Shown here: in pieces, positions 42,586-51,471 of the stretch
Position numbering within the stretch: the first letter of the stretch is position 1
Layout: each line of letters starts with the position of its first letter
DNA from: Thermoleophilia bacterium
GTDB lineage: Bacteria; Actinomycetota; Thermoleophilia; UBA2241
NCBI GenBank assembly: GCA_041393415.1
Contig: JAWKKE010000003.1
Location: 1-64,000 of the forward strand
Length of the DNA: 64,000 nt
Direction: 5' to 3'
The notes under the pieces: model-generated
Database searches by the model: none
The model's input: the letters and a program-made list of their open reading frames with translations, nothing else
Told to the model about the DNA's origin: nothing
Made by a program: the position numbers and the translations under genes

Positions 42586-43575
42586 TTAGAAGCCAGTCAT
42601 CCCGCCTAGGACCTGCTCCGTGAGCTTGTCAAACGACTGCGATTTCGCGGGCGCGGTGACCGTCACCGGTTCGTTGAAATCATTCATCGTCGCTGTCATC
42701 GATATGGACATGGCGGTGACGCCGTCCATGTCCTTCTGCCCGGTGGTGTCGAGCGTGGCCGCAAAGGCCATCTTGTGTGTGAGCATGTCGTCGACGCCGA
42801 TCCAGTAGTCCACAGACACATCCTTGAGCATCTTCTTGAGTTGCTCGGTGTCCGTCGAAGTCTGCGAGAGCGCCTGCTCGAGCTGACTCGCAGCGTCCTC
42901 ATCGCCGAGCTTCTTGGCGAGATCCGGGTCGTTCATCGCGTTCACGACGGCGGCTGCGACCTTCTCGGGATCAGCGGTGGCGTGCACGTGGTACACCTCG
43001 GTGCCGTCAAGGGTCTCGGTTCCGACGACGGTGTAGGTCGTGCCCCAATCGGCGGGGTCGAGGCCGAGGCTCTTCATTTGCTCGGTCGGGCTGGCGCCGG
43101 ACGAGGCTTGTGAGCTGACCGCGGACGAGTTCTTCTGATCGACCTTGTACCACTTGTCTTGATACTCAACCCACATCTTGTCGCCCTTGGCCAGAAGGCC
43201 GAAGTCGAGGACGAAGTCACCCATGCTGAGATTCATCGTCATGTCGACGGCGACGGGATCTGTCGCGCTCTTGCCGGCGGCGTGCATGGTGATGCCCTCT
43301 TCGAGCAGCGCGGCTTGAGTGGCATCGGTCACCTTGGTTGCGTCGCCATCGACGTTCAGGGCGACGTCGGCGACGAAAGAAGCGCTCTTGATGGTCGCCA
43401 TCTTCTCACCGCTTTGTGCGATGAGCTCTTGGCCGCTTACATCTGCGACTGTGGTGGGGCCAGTACTGGCACTTGTCGACGACTCATCGGTGGAGTCGCC
43501 GCAGCCCGCGACGAATACCGTCAGCGCGAGAATCACGATCAGCGCAAGCCAGATTGGTAGAACTTTGTGACGCAT
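42586..43575 (-). CDS. Lipoprotein of the LppX/LprG-like (DUF6612-like) group
   Basis: 329 residues. A signal peptide with lipobox VFVAGC (Cys near residue 25) is followed by a Ser/Thr-rich linker. The rest is a beta-rich domain with paired features (TIKSASFVADVALNVDG, WVEYQDKWYKVDQ, GTEVYHVHATADPEKV, VDYWIGVDDMLTHKMAF). This half-barrel pattern is shared by mycobacterial LppX/LprG and firmicute DUF6612 lipoproteins, which bind lipids or hydrophobic ligands outside the membrane. The start is ATG 43575 or the GTG just before it; GGAGG precedes both. It lies after jag in the same direction, 117 bases away. Confidence 0.78.
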   Translation of the reverse strand: MRHKVLPIWLALIVILALTVFVAGCGDSTDESSTSASTGPTTVADVSGQELIAQSGEKMATIKSASFVADVALNVDGDATKVTDATQAALLEEGITMHAAGKSATDPVAVDMTMNLSMGDFVLDFGLLAKGDKMWVEYQDKWYKVDQKNSSAVSSQASSGASPTEQMKSLGLDPADWGTTYTVVGTETLDGTEVYHVHATADPEKVAAAVVNAMNDPDLAKKLGDEDAASQLEQALSQTSTDTEQLKKMLKDVSVDYWIGVDDMLTHKMAFAATLDTTGQKDMDGVTAMSISMTATMNDFNEPVTVTAPAKSQSFDKLTEQVLGGMTGF

Positions 43576-43692
43576 CACCCTGCCCTCCCTGCACGAGTTT
43601 TCTTGCAGTGCGCGCTCACCCCCTGCCTGGCGGGACGAGCTGACGCCAATCTATCGGTCTGAAGTCGACCGGTCTTGAGCGCGGCCGCTCGG

Positions 43693-44406
43693 TTACTTGC
43701 CGGCGCGTCGCGAGATCACGACGGCACGGAAGGGTTCATTGCCTTCAGACGCTGTTTCAACACGTGCGTCGTCGCGCAGGTGCAGATGGATGACCTTGCG
43801 CTCGGCCGCCGACATGGGCTGCAGCGCAATGCGGCCACCGTCTCTAGCTACTTTGTGGGCGGTGCGGTCTGCCAGGGAAGTCAGCGCAGATTCGCGACGG
43901 CCGCGATAGCCCTCGGCGTCGATGACGATCTGACGTCTGTCGCGTCGATCGCCATTGAGCGCGATCGACGCAATGCACTGGAGGGCATCGATGGTGCTGC
44001 CGTGCCGGCCGATGAGCAGGCCGAGGTCGTCGCCCACCACCTCGGCGCGCACTCCCTCGGCGGTCTCGCTTGCTGTGACAACCGCTTCGATCCCCATCAG
44101 GTGCACAACCGTTTGGACGAACTCTCGCAGCTCCTCGGTATCGGACGGTTCTCCGAGCGCGTCGTTGGATTGATGTAGCCGGGCTTCAACTTGCGCGAGC
44201 ATCTTCCCGCGGCCGAAGAGACCGCCTTTGGCTCCCTCTTCGACCACGATGAATTCGACGTCGCGCTCGTCGACGACGGGCACTACCTTGCGAAGTTGGT
44301 CGAGCGCCTTGCGCTTCGCTTCTTCTACCGTTGTCGCGTCGGCGACGGTGGCGAACTCCGTGTCGTCGTCGTGGGCTAGGGGTCCGTAGTCGTCCGGATT
44401 CACCAT
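43693..44406 (-). CDS. jag: RNA-binding protein Jag/KhpB
   Basis: 237 residues with the three parts of Jag: an N-terminal Jag_N-like region (VEEAKRKALDQL, EGAKGGLFGRGKMLAQV), a KH domain with its GLLIGRHGSTIDALQ loop, and an R3H domain near the C-terminus (RTAHKVARDGGRIALQPM then ERKVIHLHL). It binds RNA and is linked to cell elongation in Gram-positives. It is encoded 45 bases after yidC, the classic arrangement. Confidence 0.93.
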   Translation of the reverse strand: MVNPDDYGPLAHDDDTEFATVADATTVEEAKRKALDQLRKVVPVVDERDVEFIVVEEGAKGGLFGRGKMLAQVEARLHQSNDALGEPSDTEELREFVQTVVHLMGIEAVVTASETAEGVRAEVVGDDLGLLIGRHGSTIDALQCIASIALNGDRRDRRQIVIDAEGYRGRRESALTSLADRTAHKVARDGGRIALQPMSAAERKVIHLHLRDDARVETASEGNEPFRAVVISRRAGK

Positions 44407-44451
44407 TGCGACCCTCCGTTCGGGGTACGGTGACGACGACCCTTGCGGCGG

Positions 44452-45495
44452 CTAACTTTCCGCTGGGTCGTTCGCGTCGTGTTCTGTGTTCGCGGCCGCT
44501 TCGTCTTGCGCTTCCTTTGCCCGCTTGGTAGCCGCTTGCTTCTGTGCGCGACGTTTGGCTGCCGTTGTGGACGACTTCCCCCCGCCTCTGCCGGAGGCCG
44601 TCGCCGCGCCGGAGGGCTTGGTGCCAGAGGCGCTGTTGTCGTCCGTTACCTTCCGCGTCTTCTTCTCGGCAGCGGAGGCACGGCGAGCAGCGGTTGCGGC
44701 CTGCTTCTCCTTCTCCGTTCGCGCTTGGTCGCCCTTTTCTTGAGCCGCCACGAGCGCGTCGACGATGCGGCTGCGCCGTGCGGGCTTCTGCGCCTCAGCG
44801 GCAGGAACGGTGTGCGGCTTCATCACGCGACGAATGAGCAACTGTTGGCCGATGGTCCAGAGGTTCGTCGTGACCCAGTACACAAAGAGGCCAGCCGGGA
44901 AGTTCCAGAGGAAGACGACGAAGACGATCGGCATTGCGCGCATCATCGTCTTCTGCATCTTGTCGGTCTGAGTCGCGAGCATGAGTTCCGTCGAAATGAG
45001 CTGCGTCACGACGTAGAAGATGAGCAGCACGTGGTAGGGATCGGGCTCACCGAGCTTGGGGATCCACAGGAACGAAGCATTGGCGAGCGCACTCACCGAG
45101 TCTGCGGGCAGGTAGTCCGCACGTCCGCTGATCGCGGCGTACAGGGCGATGAAGATAGGCAACTGAAGGAGGAGCGGCAGGCAGGAGGCAAACGGATTCA
45201 CCCGATGCTCCTGGTACACCTTCATCGTTTCTTGTTGCAGCTTGGCGCGGTCGTCCTTGTACTTGCGCTGAAGCTCCTTGATCCGCGGCTGCATCGCCTG
45301 CAGCGCTTGCGCCGAGCTGTACTGCTTCCAGGTGAGCGGGAAGAGGATCAGCCGTACGATGATCGTGAGGCCGATGATTGACAGGCCCCACGTCCAATGG
45401 TCGCTGAGTCCCATGGATGAGAGGAACTCTTCGATGGTGACGAGGACCCAGTGAAGGCCCTCGACGAGTTGCTTGAAGATCGGCCAGCTATACAT
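44452..45495 (-). CDS. yidC: Membrane protein insertase YidC
   Basis: 347 residues, the short Gram-positive/actinobacterial form without the large periplasmic domain. Five membrane segments can be traced. TIIVRLILFPL carries the conserved in-membrane arginine, and the hairpin MQPRIKELQRKYKDDRAKLQQETMK is split by the usual charged turns. The last 90 residues are a long basic, Ala/Lys-rich tail that may contact ribosomes. It overlaps yidD by eight bases. Confidence 0.96.
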   Translation of the reverse strand: MYSWPIFKQLVEGLHWVLVTIEEFLSSMGLSDHWTWGLSIIGLTIIVRLILFPLTWKQYSSAQALQAMQPRIKELQRKYKDDRAKLQQETMKVYQEHRVNPFASCLPLLLQLPIFIALYAAISGRADYLPADSVSALANASFLWIPKLGEPDPYHVLLIFYVVTQLISTELMLATQTDKMQKTMMRAMPIVFVVFLWNFPAGLFVYWVTTNLWTIGQQLLIRRVMKPHTVPAAEAQKPARRSRIVDALVAAQEKGDQARTEKEKQAATAARRASAAEKKTRKVTDDNSASGTKPSGAATASGRGGGKSSTTAAKRRAQKQAATKRAKEAQDEAAANTEHDANDPAES

Positions 45496-45745
45496 CAGTG
45501 CTCACGTGATGGTCAGTTCTACTTGATGGGTGGAGCGGCGGCACGGGGTCGTAGCCGCCATGGCTGAACGGGTTGCAGCGCAGCAGGCGCCACGTTGCGA
45601 GCCAAGCCCCTCTGACTAGGCCGTGTGTGCGCAGCGCCTCGATCGCGTACGAGGAGCACGAGGGGTAGTACTTGCAGCGCTGTCCCAGCATCGGCGAAAG
45701 TACATATTGGTACACGCGAATGAGCGCGATGAATGGTTTGGTCAC
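45488..45745 (-). CDS. yidD: Membrane protein insertion efficiency factor YidD
   Basis: 85 residues. IRVYQYVLSPMLGQRCKYYPSC followed by SSYAIEAL and LLRCNPFSHGGYDPVP is the whole family signature, including the three conserved cysteines. It is a small membrane-associated helper of YidC. It overlaps rnpA by four bases and yidC by eight. Confidence 0.95.
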   Translation of the reverse strand: MTKPFIALIRVYQYVLSPMLGQRCKYYPSCSSYAIEALRTHGLVRGAWLATWRLLRCNPFSHGGYDPVPPLHPSSRTDHHVSTDV

Positions 45746-46125
45746 GCCGCGTCCTTCGCTCGAAGACCAGCCCTGTCGAGAAGATCGCGAACGGCTTCGC
45801 CCACGAGTCCTGTCTCTCCCTCGCTCTCACGTGCAAGGAGATCGAGCAGTTGTGGCCGAGCGATCAACACGAGATCGTACTCCCCGGAGAGGTTGTGTCT
45901 GTTGGCCAAGAAGGCTTCGCGCAGAAGGCGCTTGATCCGGTTGCGGACGACGGCACCGCCGAGCTTCTTCGACACCGAAAGTCCCAGACGCGGGCTCTCG
46001 TCATCTCTCGCGTCCGCGCGGCGGAACGCATAGAGGACGAGGAAGCGTGATGCCGTGGAGTTCCCTCGCCGGTAGATCCGCTGGAAGTCTGAAGAGCGCG
46101 ACAGACGGGAGAGCCTGTGGGGCAT
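45742..46125 (-). CDS. rnpA: Ribonuclease P protein component
   Basis: 127 residues. The basic N-terminus (MPHRLSRLSRSSDFQRIYRRG) and the RNR motif block GLSVSKKLGGAVVRNRIKRLLREAF identify it. It binds RNase P RNA for tRNA 5' processing. It lies 13 bases after rpmH in the standard order. Confidence 0.96.
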   Translation of the reverse strand: MPHRLSRLSRSSDFQRIYRRGNSTASRFLVLYAFRRADARDDESPRLGLSVSKKLGGAVVRNRIKRLLREAFLANRHNLSGEYDLVLIARPQLLDLLARESEGETGLVGEAVRDLLDRAGLRAKDAA

Positions 46126-46138
46126 CGCTGCCAGGTCG

Positions 46139-46273
46139 CTACGCGGAGAGGCGCTTGCGACCCTTCTGCCGCCGCTTCTTGATGACCAACCTACCCGCGC
46201 GGGTACTCATCCGCTTGCGAAAACCGTGGGTCTTGCTGCGTTTGCGGGTGTTCGGTTGATAGGTCCTCTTCAC
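46139..46273 (-). CDS. rpmH: 50S ribosomal protein L34
   Basis: 44 residues, highly basic: KRTYQPNTRKRSKTHGF, then RKRMSTRAGRLVIKKRRQ and an ending KGRKRLSA. GTG 46273 is chosen over longer frames because GAGGAAGC stands ahead and it gives the exact family start. First gene of the rpmH-rnpA-yidD-yidC-jag unit. Unlike most bacteria, no dnaA lies upstream; the divergent neighbour is a DUF4388 gene. Confidence 0.97.
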   Translation of the reverse strand: MKRTYQPNTRKRSKTHGFRKRMSTRAGRLVIKKRRQKGRKRLSA

Positions 46274-46426
46274 AGCTTCCTCGCTCGATAGCCGATACTC
46301 AGAAGGTGCAGTATAGCTGCGCTTGCAGGGCGCGGTCAATTTGGCCGCAGGGAGTGTCGCCTAAGCTTCCACGGTAGCGTGCCGATACTCATCGCAGGAC
46401 TCTGTCGGCTAGTCGAGACGCGGGCC

Positions 46427-47158
46427 ATGCTCCTTCAAGGGTCAATCCACAGATTCAACCTGGCGGGGGTGTTGCAGTTTCTCGCTCAGAACGCCTCCAG
46501 CGGCATCCTCGAGGTGCGCGACTTCGAGGAGTACGGCTTCATCTACCTCATTCAGGGGCGCGTGGAGGCCATCTCCTTGCCGATCACGGACGAGAAGCTC
46601 GGCTCCCGACTGGTGAAAGCCGGCTGCCTCGATGCGCAGCAATTGGCGGAGATCCTCATGGAGGACTCGGGGCTTACGCGTGACGAGAAGAAGCGGAAGC
46701 CGCTGGGGCAGCGCTTGATCGAGCATGGCTACACCGACGAATTAACGATTCGCGAAGTGATGGCAAGTCAGACGAACGACCAGGTCTTCGAGCTAGCACA
46801 CTGGCAATCCGGCGTCTTCCTGTATGACGAGCCCGAGCAGATGCCCACGTTTCAAGTGAAGATCGAGGGCAACGTCCAGGAACTGCTTCTCGAGGCCTAT
46901 CGTCGCATCGACGAGGGACAGCGTTCCCGCAAAGCAGCGCACGTTGTTGAAAACGAGATCTGTTACGCGTGTCCGCTCGAGGAGCAGTGCACCGAGGAGA
47001 TCAAGCGGCGTCATCTCAAGCAGGATCTCTGTCTCTGGCGAGACTTGGGGGCTGTTCTGGATGAGGGGTACGACAGGCTCCGAGATGCGCGCCAACTGTA
47101 TCGATCCAGAGAGGACGATGCTCCGGTCGAGTTGGAGGCGAAGCTTGGTCCCGACTAG
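46427..47158 (+). CDS. DUF4388 (PATAN-type) protein
   Basis: 243 residues. The N-terminal domain (LLQGSIHRFNLAGVLQFLAQ, SSGILEVRD, FIYLIQGRVEAISL) is DUF4388/PATAN, a domain linked to response regulators and gliding or c-di-GMP signalling. Later come helices with a repeated GQRLIEHGYTDELTI motif, and near 180-220 a CYACPLEEQC cluster plus a distal Cys that could bind metal. ATG 46427 is preferred because it begins the domain; a longer reading lacks a site. It overlaps the convergent rlmN end by four bases. Target unknown. Confidence 0.78.
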   Translation: MLLQGSIHRFNLAGVLQFLAQNASSGILEVRDFEEYGFIYLIQGRVEAISLPITDEKLGSRLVKAGCLDAQQLAEILMEDSGLTRDEKKRKPLGQRLIEHGYTDELTIREVMASQTNDQVFELAHWQSGVFLYDEPEQMPTFQVKIEGNVQELLLEAYRRIDEGQRSRKAAHVVENEICYACPLEEQCTEEIKRRHLKQDLCLWRDLGAVLDEGYDRLRDARQLYRSREDDAPVELEAKLGPD

Positions 47159-48222
47159 GCTCGCGGTGAGTTCTCTGCCCTCACGCTTGTGTCGGAGATG
47201 AGCTCTCGTCGTGCGAGCTGACCACAGGCCGCCTCGATGCCACGTCCGGGCGAATGACGGACGGTGCAACTGACTCCGGCGTCGAGGAATCGCGCGCACA
47301 GGCGCAGCAAGTGGGCGTGGGATGGCCGCGCGAATCGCTCGCCGGTCTCATTGTAGGCGATGAGGTTGAGGTGGTAGAGCGGCGCTCGAAGGCGTTGAGT
47401 GAGAGCGTCCATTTGCACGGCAGTGTCGTTCACTCCAGGCAGCACCACGTACTCAAACATGACCTTCCTGTTCGTCCTCATGACGTATCGTTCGCAAGCG
47501 GCGAAGACCGCATCAAGTGGATAGGTATGGTTGAGAGGGACGAGAGAGTCGCGCAGCGCGTCTGTCCCCGCGTGGAGACTGACGGCGAGGTTGAGTTGAA
47601 GGGGCTCGCCGGCCAGCCGCTCGATGCCGGGTACGACGCCCGCTGTGGACAAAGACATGGCGCGGGCCGCCAGATGGAAGCCGTCCGGGTCATTGAGAAG
47701 CCGGCAAGCACGTAGAGTCTCTTCGTAGTTGTGAAACGGCTCGCCCATCCCCATGAAGACGACGTTCGTGATATGTCCCGAGCTCAGATCCCGGAGAGTG
47801 CGCGCGTAGTGGAGCACTTGGTCGACCATCTCTTCGGCCGAGAGCCCACGCCGCAGGCCAGTTCGACCCGAGGCGCAGAAGGCGCAGCCTACCGCGCAGC
47901 CGACCTGCGTCGAGATGCAGACCGTTGCGCGCGCGCCGGATCGAATCAACACTGCCTCCACAGCGAGGCCGTCGTGTGTATGAAAGAGCGTCTTCTGTGT
48001 CTTGCTGTCTTCGCTCTTCTGATGAAGACTCGGTGTGAGTGAAGCCGGTCGGAGGCGCGTCGACAGGGTCGCCCTGAGGTCTGTCGGTAGAGTCGTGATC
48101 TCGGCGAACTCCGTGACGAGGTCTCGAGTCAACGCACGGTAGATCTGCCGAGTGCGGTAAGGGGGTGCGCCGAGGTCCGCTACGACGGCGGCAATGGTCT
48201 GGGGATCGATCACGAGTTCCAT
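47155..48222 (-). CDS. rlmN: 23S rRNA/tRNA adenine C2-methyltransferase RlmN
   Basis: 355 residues, radical SAM. The cluster motif is CAVGCAFCASG, and GMGEPFHNY follows. The second methyl-carrying cysteine is in the C-terminal RGIEAACGQL. STAGVVPGIERLA and NLAVSLHA are typical. It methylates A2503 of 23S rRNA and A37 of some tRNAs. The Cfr resistance relatives differ in length and motifs; nothing points to Cfr here. Confidence 0.94.
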   Translation of the reverse strand: MELVIDPQTIAAVVADLGAPPYRTRQIYRALTRDLVTEFAEITTLPTDLRATLSTRLRPASLTPSLHQKSEDSKTQKTLFHTHDGLAVEAVLIRSGARATVCISTQVGCAVGCAFCASGRTGLRRGLSAEEMVDQVLHYARTLRDLSSGHITNVVFMGMGEPFHNYEETLRACRLLNDPDGFHLAARAMSLSTAGVVPGIERLAGEPLQLNLAVSLHAGTDALRDSLVPLNHTYPLDAVFAACERYVMRTNRKVMFEYVVLPGVNDTAVQMDALTQRLRAPLYHLNLIAYNETGERFARPSHAHLLRLCARFLDAGVSCTVRHSPGRGIEAACGQLARRELISDTSVRAENSPRA

Positions 48223-48302
48223 TGTAGCGACTCGTGTGCGGCTGCCGACAAGGGTTCCGGCTTCCGCTCGCGAATGGATGAGTCTGAGCCGGGAGATTCG
48301 TC

Positions 48303-49127
48303 ATGAACGGAATACCGATTATCACGATTGCCGCAGGTGCAGCCGTTGTCGTGTTGCTCCTTCTGCTCGTGCTCTTGATGCTTCGGCGGCGGTCATCACA
48401 AAATGCTGGCGAGACTGCTGAGGGACCAACGGAGGGCACGCCAGGGATGCCGTCCTTCCTCGATGAGGCGCCGCAGGACACACTGAGCGGTCTCGGGGCC
48501 GTTGAACGCATGGCGGAAGCCGCGCCTCATGAATCCGTGGCTCCGGAACCCGGGTTGCAGGCTGCCGAAAGGCCCGCCGCCGCTCCGGCTGGACTGGAGT
48601 GGGGAACGCCTGTGTTGTCGCGACCGATTGCTGATTCAGCGCCGCGGAATGGGATACCGGGACCGACTGTCCCGGCTCTTCCTGATGCGGAGAGCGAGAC
48701 TGTCGTCCTTCCCGCAGCACCAGGATCGGTAGTCGAACCGTCTGTCTCAGGGGAGGACGCGAGTCTCGGAGTGACTGAACGAGACAGCAATGCACAACAA
48801 GTCTCGCCTGGCGAAGCGGTGACTTCGTCAGCTGTGCCTCCGATTCCAGAGGCGGCGATGGGAGTTCACCGTATGGTGCCCCTGTCGGACGTTCTCGTGA
48901 CAACGAGCACGAAACTGGTCAATCTGGACGATCCAAGAGTGCGGCGCATGCTGACGGATCTCATCAATCTTGAAGTTGACCAGTCTGTGCAGTTTCGTCA
49001 GGCGGGCCAGTCGGTGGATGCGATCATGCAGCTGACTGAGGCCGAGAGGATCTCGCGTGCTCTGGGTCTCCATGAGTCAACCCACCGCATACACGAGATG
49101 ATCGAGGATCTCCAGCGCGACGCCTAG
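48303..49127 (+). CDS. Membrane-anchored protein of unknown function
   Basis: 274 residues. One membrane segment at the N-terminus (about 7-28, IITIAAGAAVVVLLLLLVLLML) is followed by RRR. A long Pro/Ala/Glu-rich, probably disordered stretch (about 35-190) leads to a helical C-terminal region (about 205-272, RRMLTDLINLEVDQSVQ and AIMQLTEAERISRALG). The tail could be a small protein-interaction domain. ATG 48303 lacks a strong site. Not recognised. Confidence 0.62.
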   Translation: MNGIPIITIAAGAAVVVLLLLLVLLMLRRRSSQNAGETAEGPTEGTPGMPSFLDEAPQDTLSGLGAVERMAEAAPHESVAPEPGLQAAERPAAAPAGLEWGTPVLSRPIADSAPRNGIPGPTVPALPDAESETVVLPAAPGSVVEPSVSGEDASLGVTERDSNAQQVSPGEAVTSSAVPPIPEAAMGVHRMVPLSDVLVTTSTKLVNLDDPRVRRMLTDLINLEVDQSVQFRQAGQSVDAIMQLTEAERISRALGLHESTHRIHEMIEDLQRDA

Positions 49128-49148
49128 CTGGGCGGCGTCACATGCCAG

Positions 49149-50513
49149 CTAGTTCGTGAGACTCTGCAGTGGCGCCGGAATGCGCCCTCCGCGCGCGATG
49201 AATCGGTCGTTGCCGAAGCGGTTGACGGCCATCACCGGCGCTTCCCCGAAGAGTCCGCCGAGTGTGACCCAATCGCCGACTTGCTTTCCATGGGCAGGGA
49301 TAAGGCGGGCACCGGTTGTCTTCGAGTTAATCATGCCGATTGCCATGACGTCGGCGATTGTTCCGGCGAGAGCGTTGCGTGGCGTGTCGCCGGGGACAAC
49401 GATCATGTCGAGACCCAACGAGCACACAGCCGTCATTGCCTCGAGCTTCTCTATGCTCAGTGCTCCCTCTGCCGCGGCTCGCGCCATTGCGGCGTCTTCG
49501 CTTACGGGAATGAATGCGCCTGACAGACCGCCCGTCGACGACGTAGCCATCGTGCCGCCCTTCTTGACGGCATCGTTGAGCATAGCGAGGGCCGCCGTGG
49601 TTCCTGGCGCTCCAGCGTACTCGAGTCCCATGCCTGCGAGGATCTCGGCGATCGAATCGCCGACCGCGGGCGTTGGCGCGAGCGAGAGATCGATGATGCC
49701 CATCTGCGCATCGAGCATCTGTGATGCCTCGCGTGCCACGAGCTCGCCGACTCTGGTGATCTTGAACGTGGTTCGCTTAATGAGGTCGGCGAGCTCCATG
49801 AGGGAGGCCTCTGGGTGGTGCTCGACGACGCTGCGCACGACGCCGGGGCCCGAGATGGCGACGTTGATGCTCACTTCTGGCTCACCGGGGCCGTGAAGTG
49901 CGCCCGCCATGAATGGATTGTCCTCTGGGACGTTGCAGAACACGACGATCTTGGCCGCGCCAATGCTGTCATGCTTGGCCGTGAGCTTGGCAACCGCGCG
50001 GACCACGTCGGCCATGCGCACGACGGCGTCCATGTTGATACCGGCTTTCGTGGACGCAACGTTCACAGATGAGCATACGCGCTGAGTCGAGCTGATCGCT
50101 TCGGGAATGGCCTCGATGAGGGCAGCATCGCCGCGCGTAAAGCCCTTCTGCACCATGCAGCTGAATCCGCCCACGAAGTCGATGTCCACCTCTTGGGCGG
50201 CGGCATCGAGTGCGTGGGCCACGGTGACGTACGCTTGGGGGTCGTCGCTGCCGACGATGTGTGCGATCGGTGTTAGCGACACCCGCCGGTTGACAATCGG
50301 GATGCCATACTTCTCCTCGAGTTGCCGCGCCACTGAGACCAGTCGTCCTGCGCGGCGCACGATCTTGTTATGGACTCGTTCGGCCACATGTTTGGGGTCG
50401 CGGTCCGAGCAATCGTGGAGCGAGATACCCATCGTGATCGTGCGCACATCCAGGTTCTCCGAGCGGATCATGCTCACGGTCTCGAGGATCTCGTGCGCAG
50501 TTATGAAGACCAC
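49149..50513 (-). CDS. UPF0210/DUF711 family (PFL-like) protein
   Basis: 454 residues. ENLDVRTITMGISLHDC, DFVGGFSCMVQKGFT, SSVNVASTKAGINMDAV, CNVPEDNPFMAGALHGPGE and HGKQVGDWVTLGGLFGEAP are the family blocks. It is related to glycyl-radical pyruvate formate-lyases in fold, but I see no glycyl-radical motif and no radical activase beside it. Its activity is not established. It starts at GTG 50513 behind TCGGAGGAA and follows an ACT-domain gene, an arrangement conserved in many bacteria. Confidence 0.88.
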   Translation of the reverse strand: MVFITAHEILETVSMIRSENLDVRTITMGISLHDCSDRDPKHVAERVHNKIVRRAGRLVSVARQLEEKYGIPIVNRRVSLTPIAHIVGSDDPQAYVTVAHALDAAAQEVDIDFVGGFSCMVQKGFTRGDAALIEAIPEAISSTQRVCSSVNVASTKAGINMDAVVRMADVVRAVAKLTAKHDSIGAAKIVVFCNVPEDNPFMAGALHGPGEPEVSINVAISGPGVVRSVVEHHPEASLMELADLIKRTTFKITRVGELVAREASQMLDAQMGIIDLSLAPTPAVGDSIAEILAGMGLEYAGAPGTTAALAMLNDAVKKGGTMATSSTGGLSGAFIPVSEDAAMARAAAEGALSIEKLEAMTAVCSLGLDMIVVPGDTPRNALAGTIADVMAIGMINSKTTGARLIPAHGKQVGDWVTLGGLFGEAPVMAVNRFGNDRFIARGGRIPAPLQSLTN

Positions 50514-50560
50514 GATTCCTCCGATGCTCAGGAGTGCGCGCGTCCGGCGCGATGCCGCGC

Positions 50561-50836
50561 CTAGATGCGGTGCATGTACTTGAAGATGTTCTCGTGCTGC
50601 ACGTGGATCTGGAGGCCAATCTCTTCCCCGGTGCGCTCGAGAGCCGACTTGAGATCTGCCATCGTCGTTTCTGTTTGATCGAACGAAACGAACATGATCA
50701 TCGTGAACATGCCGTTCGAAACAGTCTGGCTGACGTCGTCGATGTTGGCGTCCTGGTCCGCGACGGTACTCGCTACTCGAGCGAGGAGACCGTGCTTGTC
50801 CGGTCCGAGTGCGGTGATGATGATCGTGGTGCGCAT
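50561..50836 (-). CDS. ACT-domain protein (UPF0237)
   Basis: 91 residues, a single ACT domain: IIITALGPDKHGLLARVAS, NIDDVSQTVSNGMFTMIM. These small proteins bind amino acids and are nearly always encoded with the UPF0210 gene that follows here 47 bases later; the pair probably acts together. ATG 50836 follows GCCGGAGGAC. It is divergent from the PAP2 gene. Confidence 0.9.
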   Translation of the reverse strand: MRTTIIITALGPDKHGLLARVASTVADQDANIDDVSQTVSNGMFTMIMFVSFDQTETTMADLKSALERTGEEIGLQIHVQHENIFKYMHRI

Positions 50837-50881
50837 GCGAGTCCTCCGGCGGGATGCCGATCGACGCAAACAGGAGGATAG

Positions 50882-50887
50882 TATACT
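50882..50887 (+). promoter_or_regulatory. -10 element of the PAP2 gene, apparently leaderless
   Basis: TATACT ends six bases before the ATG at 50893, so transcription would begin at or next to the start codon. No ribosome site is present. The -35 match is weak. Confidence 0.45.
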
Positions 50888-50892
50888 CGGCA

Positions 50893-51471
50893 ATGAGAGA
50901 GAAACCCCCTGCCATTGGTCGCGTGAAGGCGCCACCCTTGGGCACCCGCCTGGATCGTCTGGACCGCCAGTTGTCCCGCCATCTCGCCGTCGTCTGGCCA
51001 CATCCTCGCTGGGTCTGTGTGCCGCTTGGAGGGTTGTCGTTGGCCGCTAACTACGGCGTGCTCTGGTATGTGATCGCTCTGATTCCGTGGCTCTTGGGCG
51101 AGCCGAGGCCCCTCGCGAGAGCTCTCTACATCGCTGTGCCCGTCACGTTGGTCGAGGCCACGGGCTTTCTCATCAAGTTGCGAGTATCTCGCCCTCGGCC
51201 TCCCGTGGCCGACCCGTCATTGCGCCAGCAGATTCCCTTGCCGCCAAGCAAGTCGTTTCCGTCGTCGCACGCCAGCATGGCGGTCGTTGGCGCTCTCACC
51301 GTGTCGGCGATGTATCCGGCGTTCGCGCCCGTGCTTGCTGCGCTAGGGCTTGCTCTCTGCTTCAGCCGCGTGTATCTCGGCGTGCACTACCTTGGCGATG
51401 TGCTGGGCGGTCTCGGATACGGTCTTGTCTTCGGTCTGGCGTGGACTCTCGTCGTTCCCGCTCCCGTGTGA
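50893..51471 (+). CDS. PAP2-family membrane phosphatase
   Basis: 192 residues with about five membrane segments. The three catalytic motifs are present in order: KLRVSRPRPP, FPSSHASM and SRVYLGVHYLGDVLGG. It should remove a phosphate from a lipid phosphate, such as undecaprenyl diphosphate or phosphatidate, at the outer face of the membrane. Its TGA stop shares its A with the ATG of the next gene (TGATG). No ribosome site precedes the ATG; see the promoter entry. Confidence 0.9.
   Translation: MREKPPAIGRVKAPPLGTRLDRLDRQLSRHLAVVWPHPRWVCVPLGGLSLAANYGVLWYVIALIPWLLGEPRPLARALYIAVPVTLVEATGFLIKLRVSRPRPPVADPSLRQQIPLPPSKSFPSSHASMAVVGALTVSAMYPAFAPVLAALGLALCFSRVYLGVHYLGDVLGGLGYGLVFGLAWTLVVPAPV

Noticed and set aside
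46443..46451. CAATCCACA resembling a DnaA box near rpmH
   Set aside because: A single imperfect match inside coding sequence; an origin would show several boxes and an AT-rich stretch.
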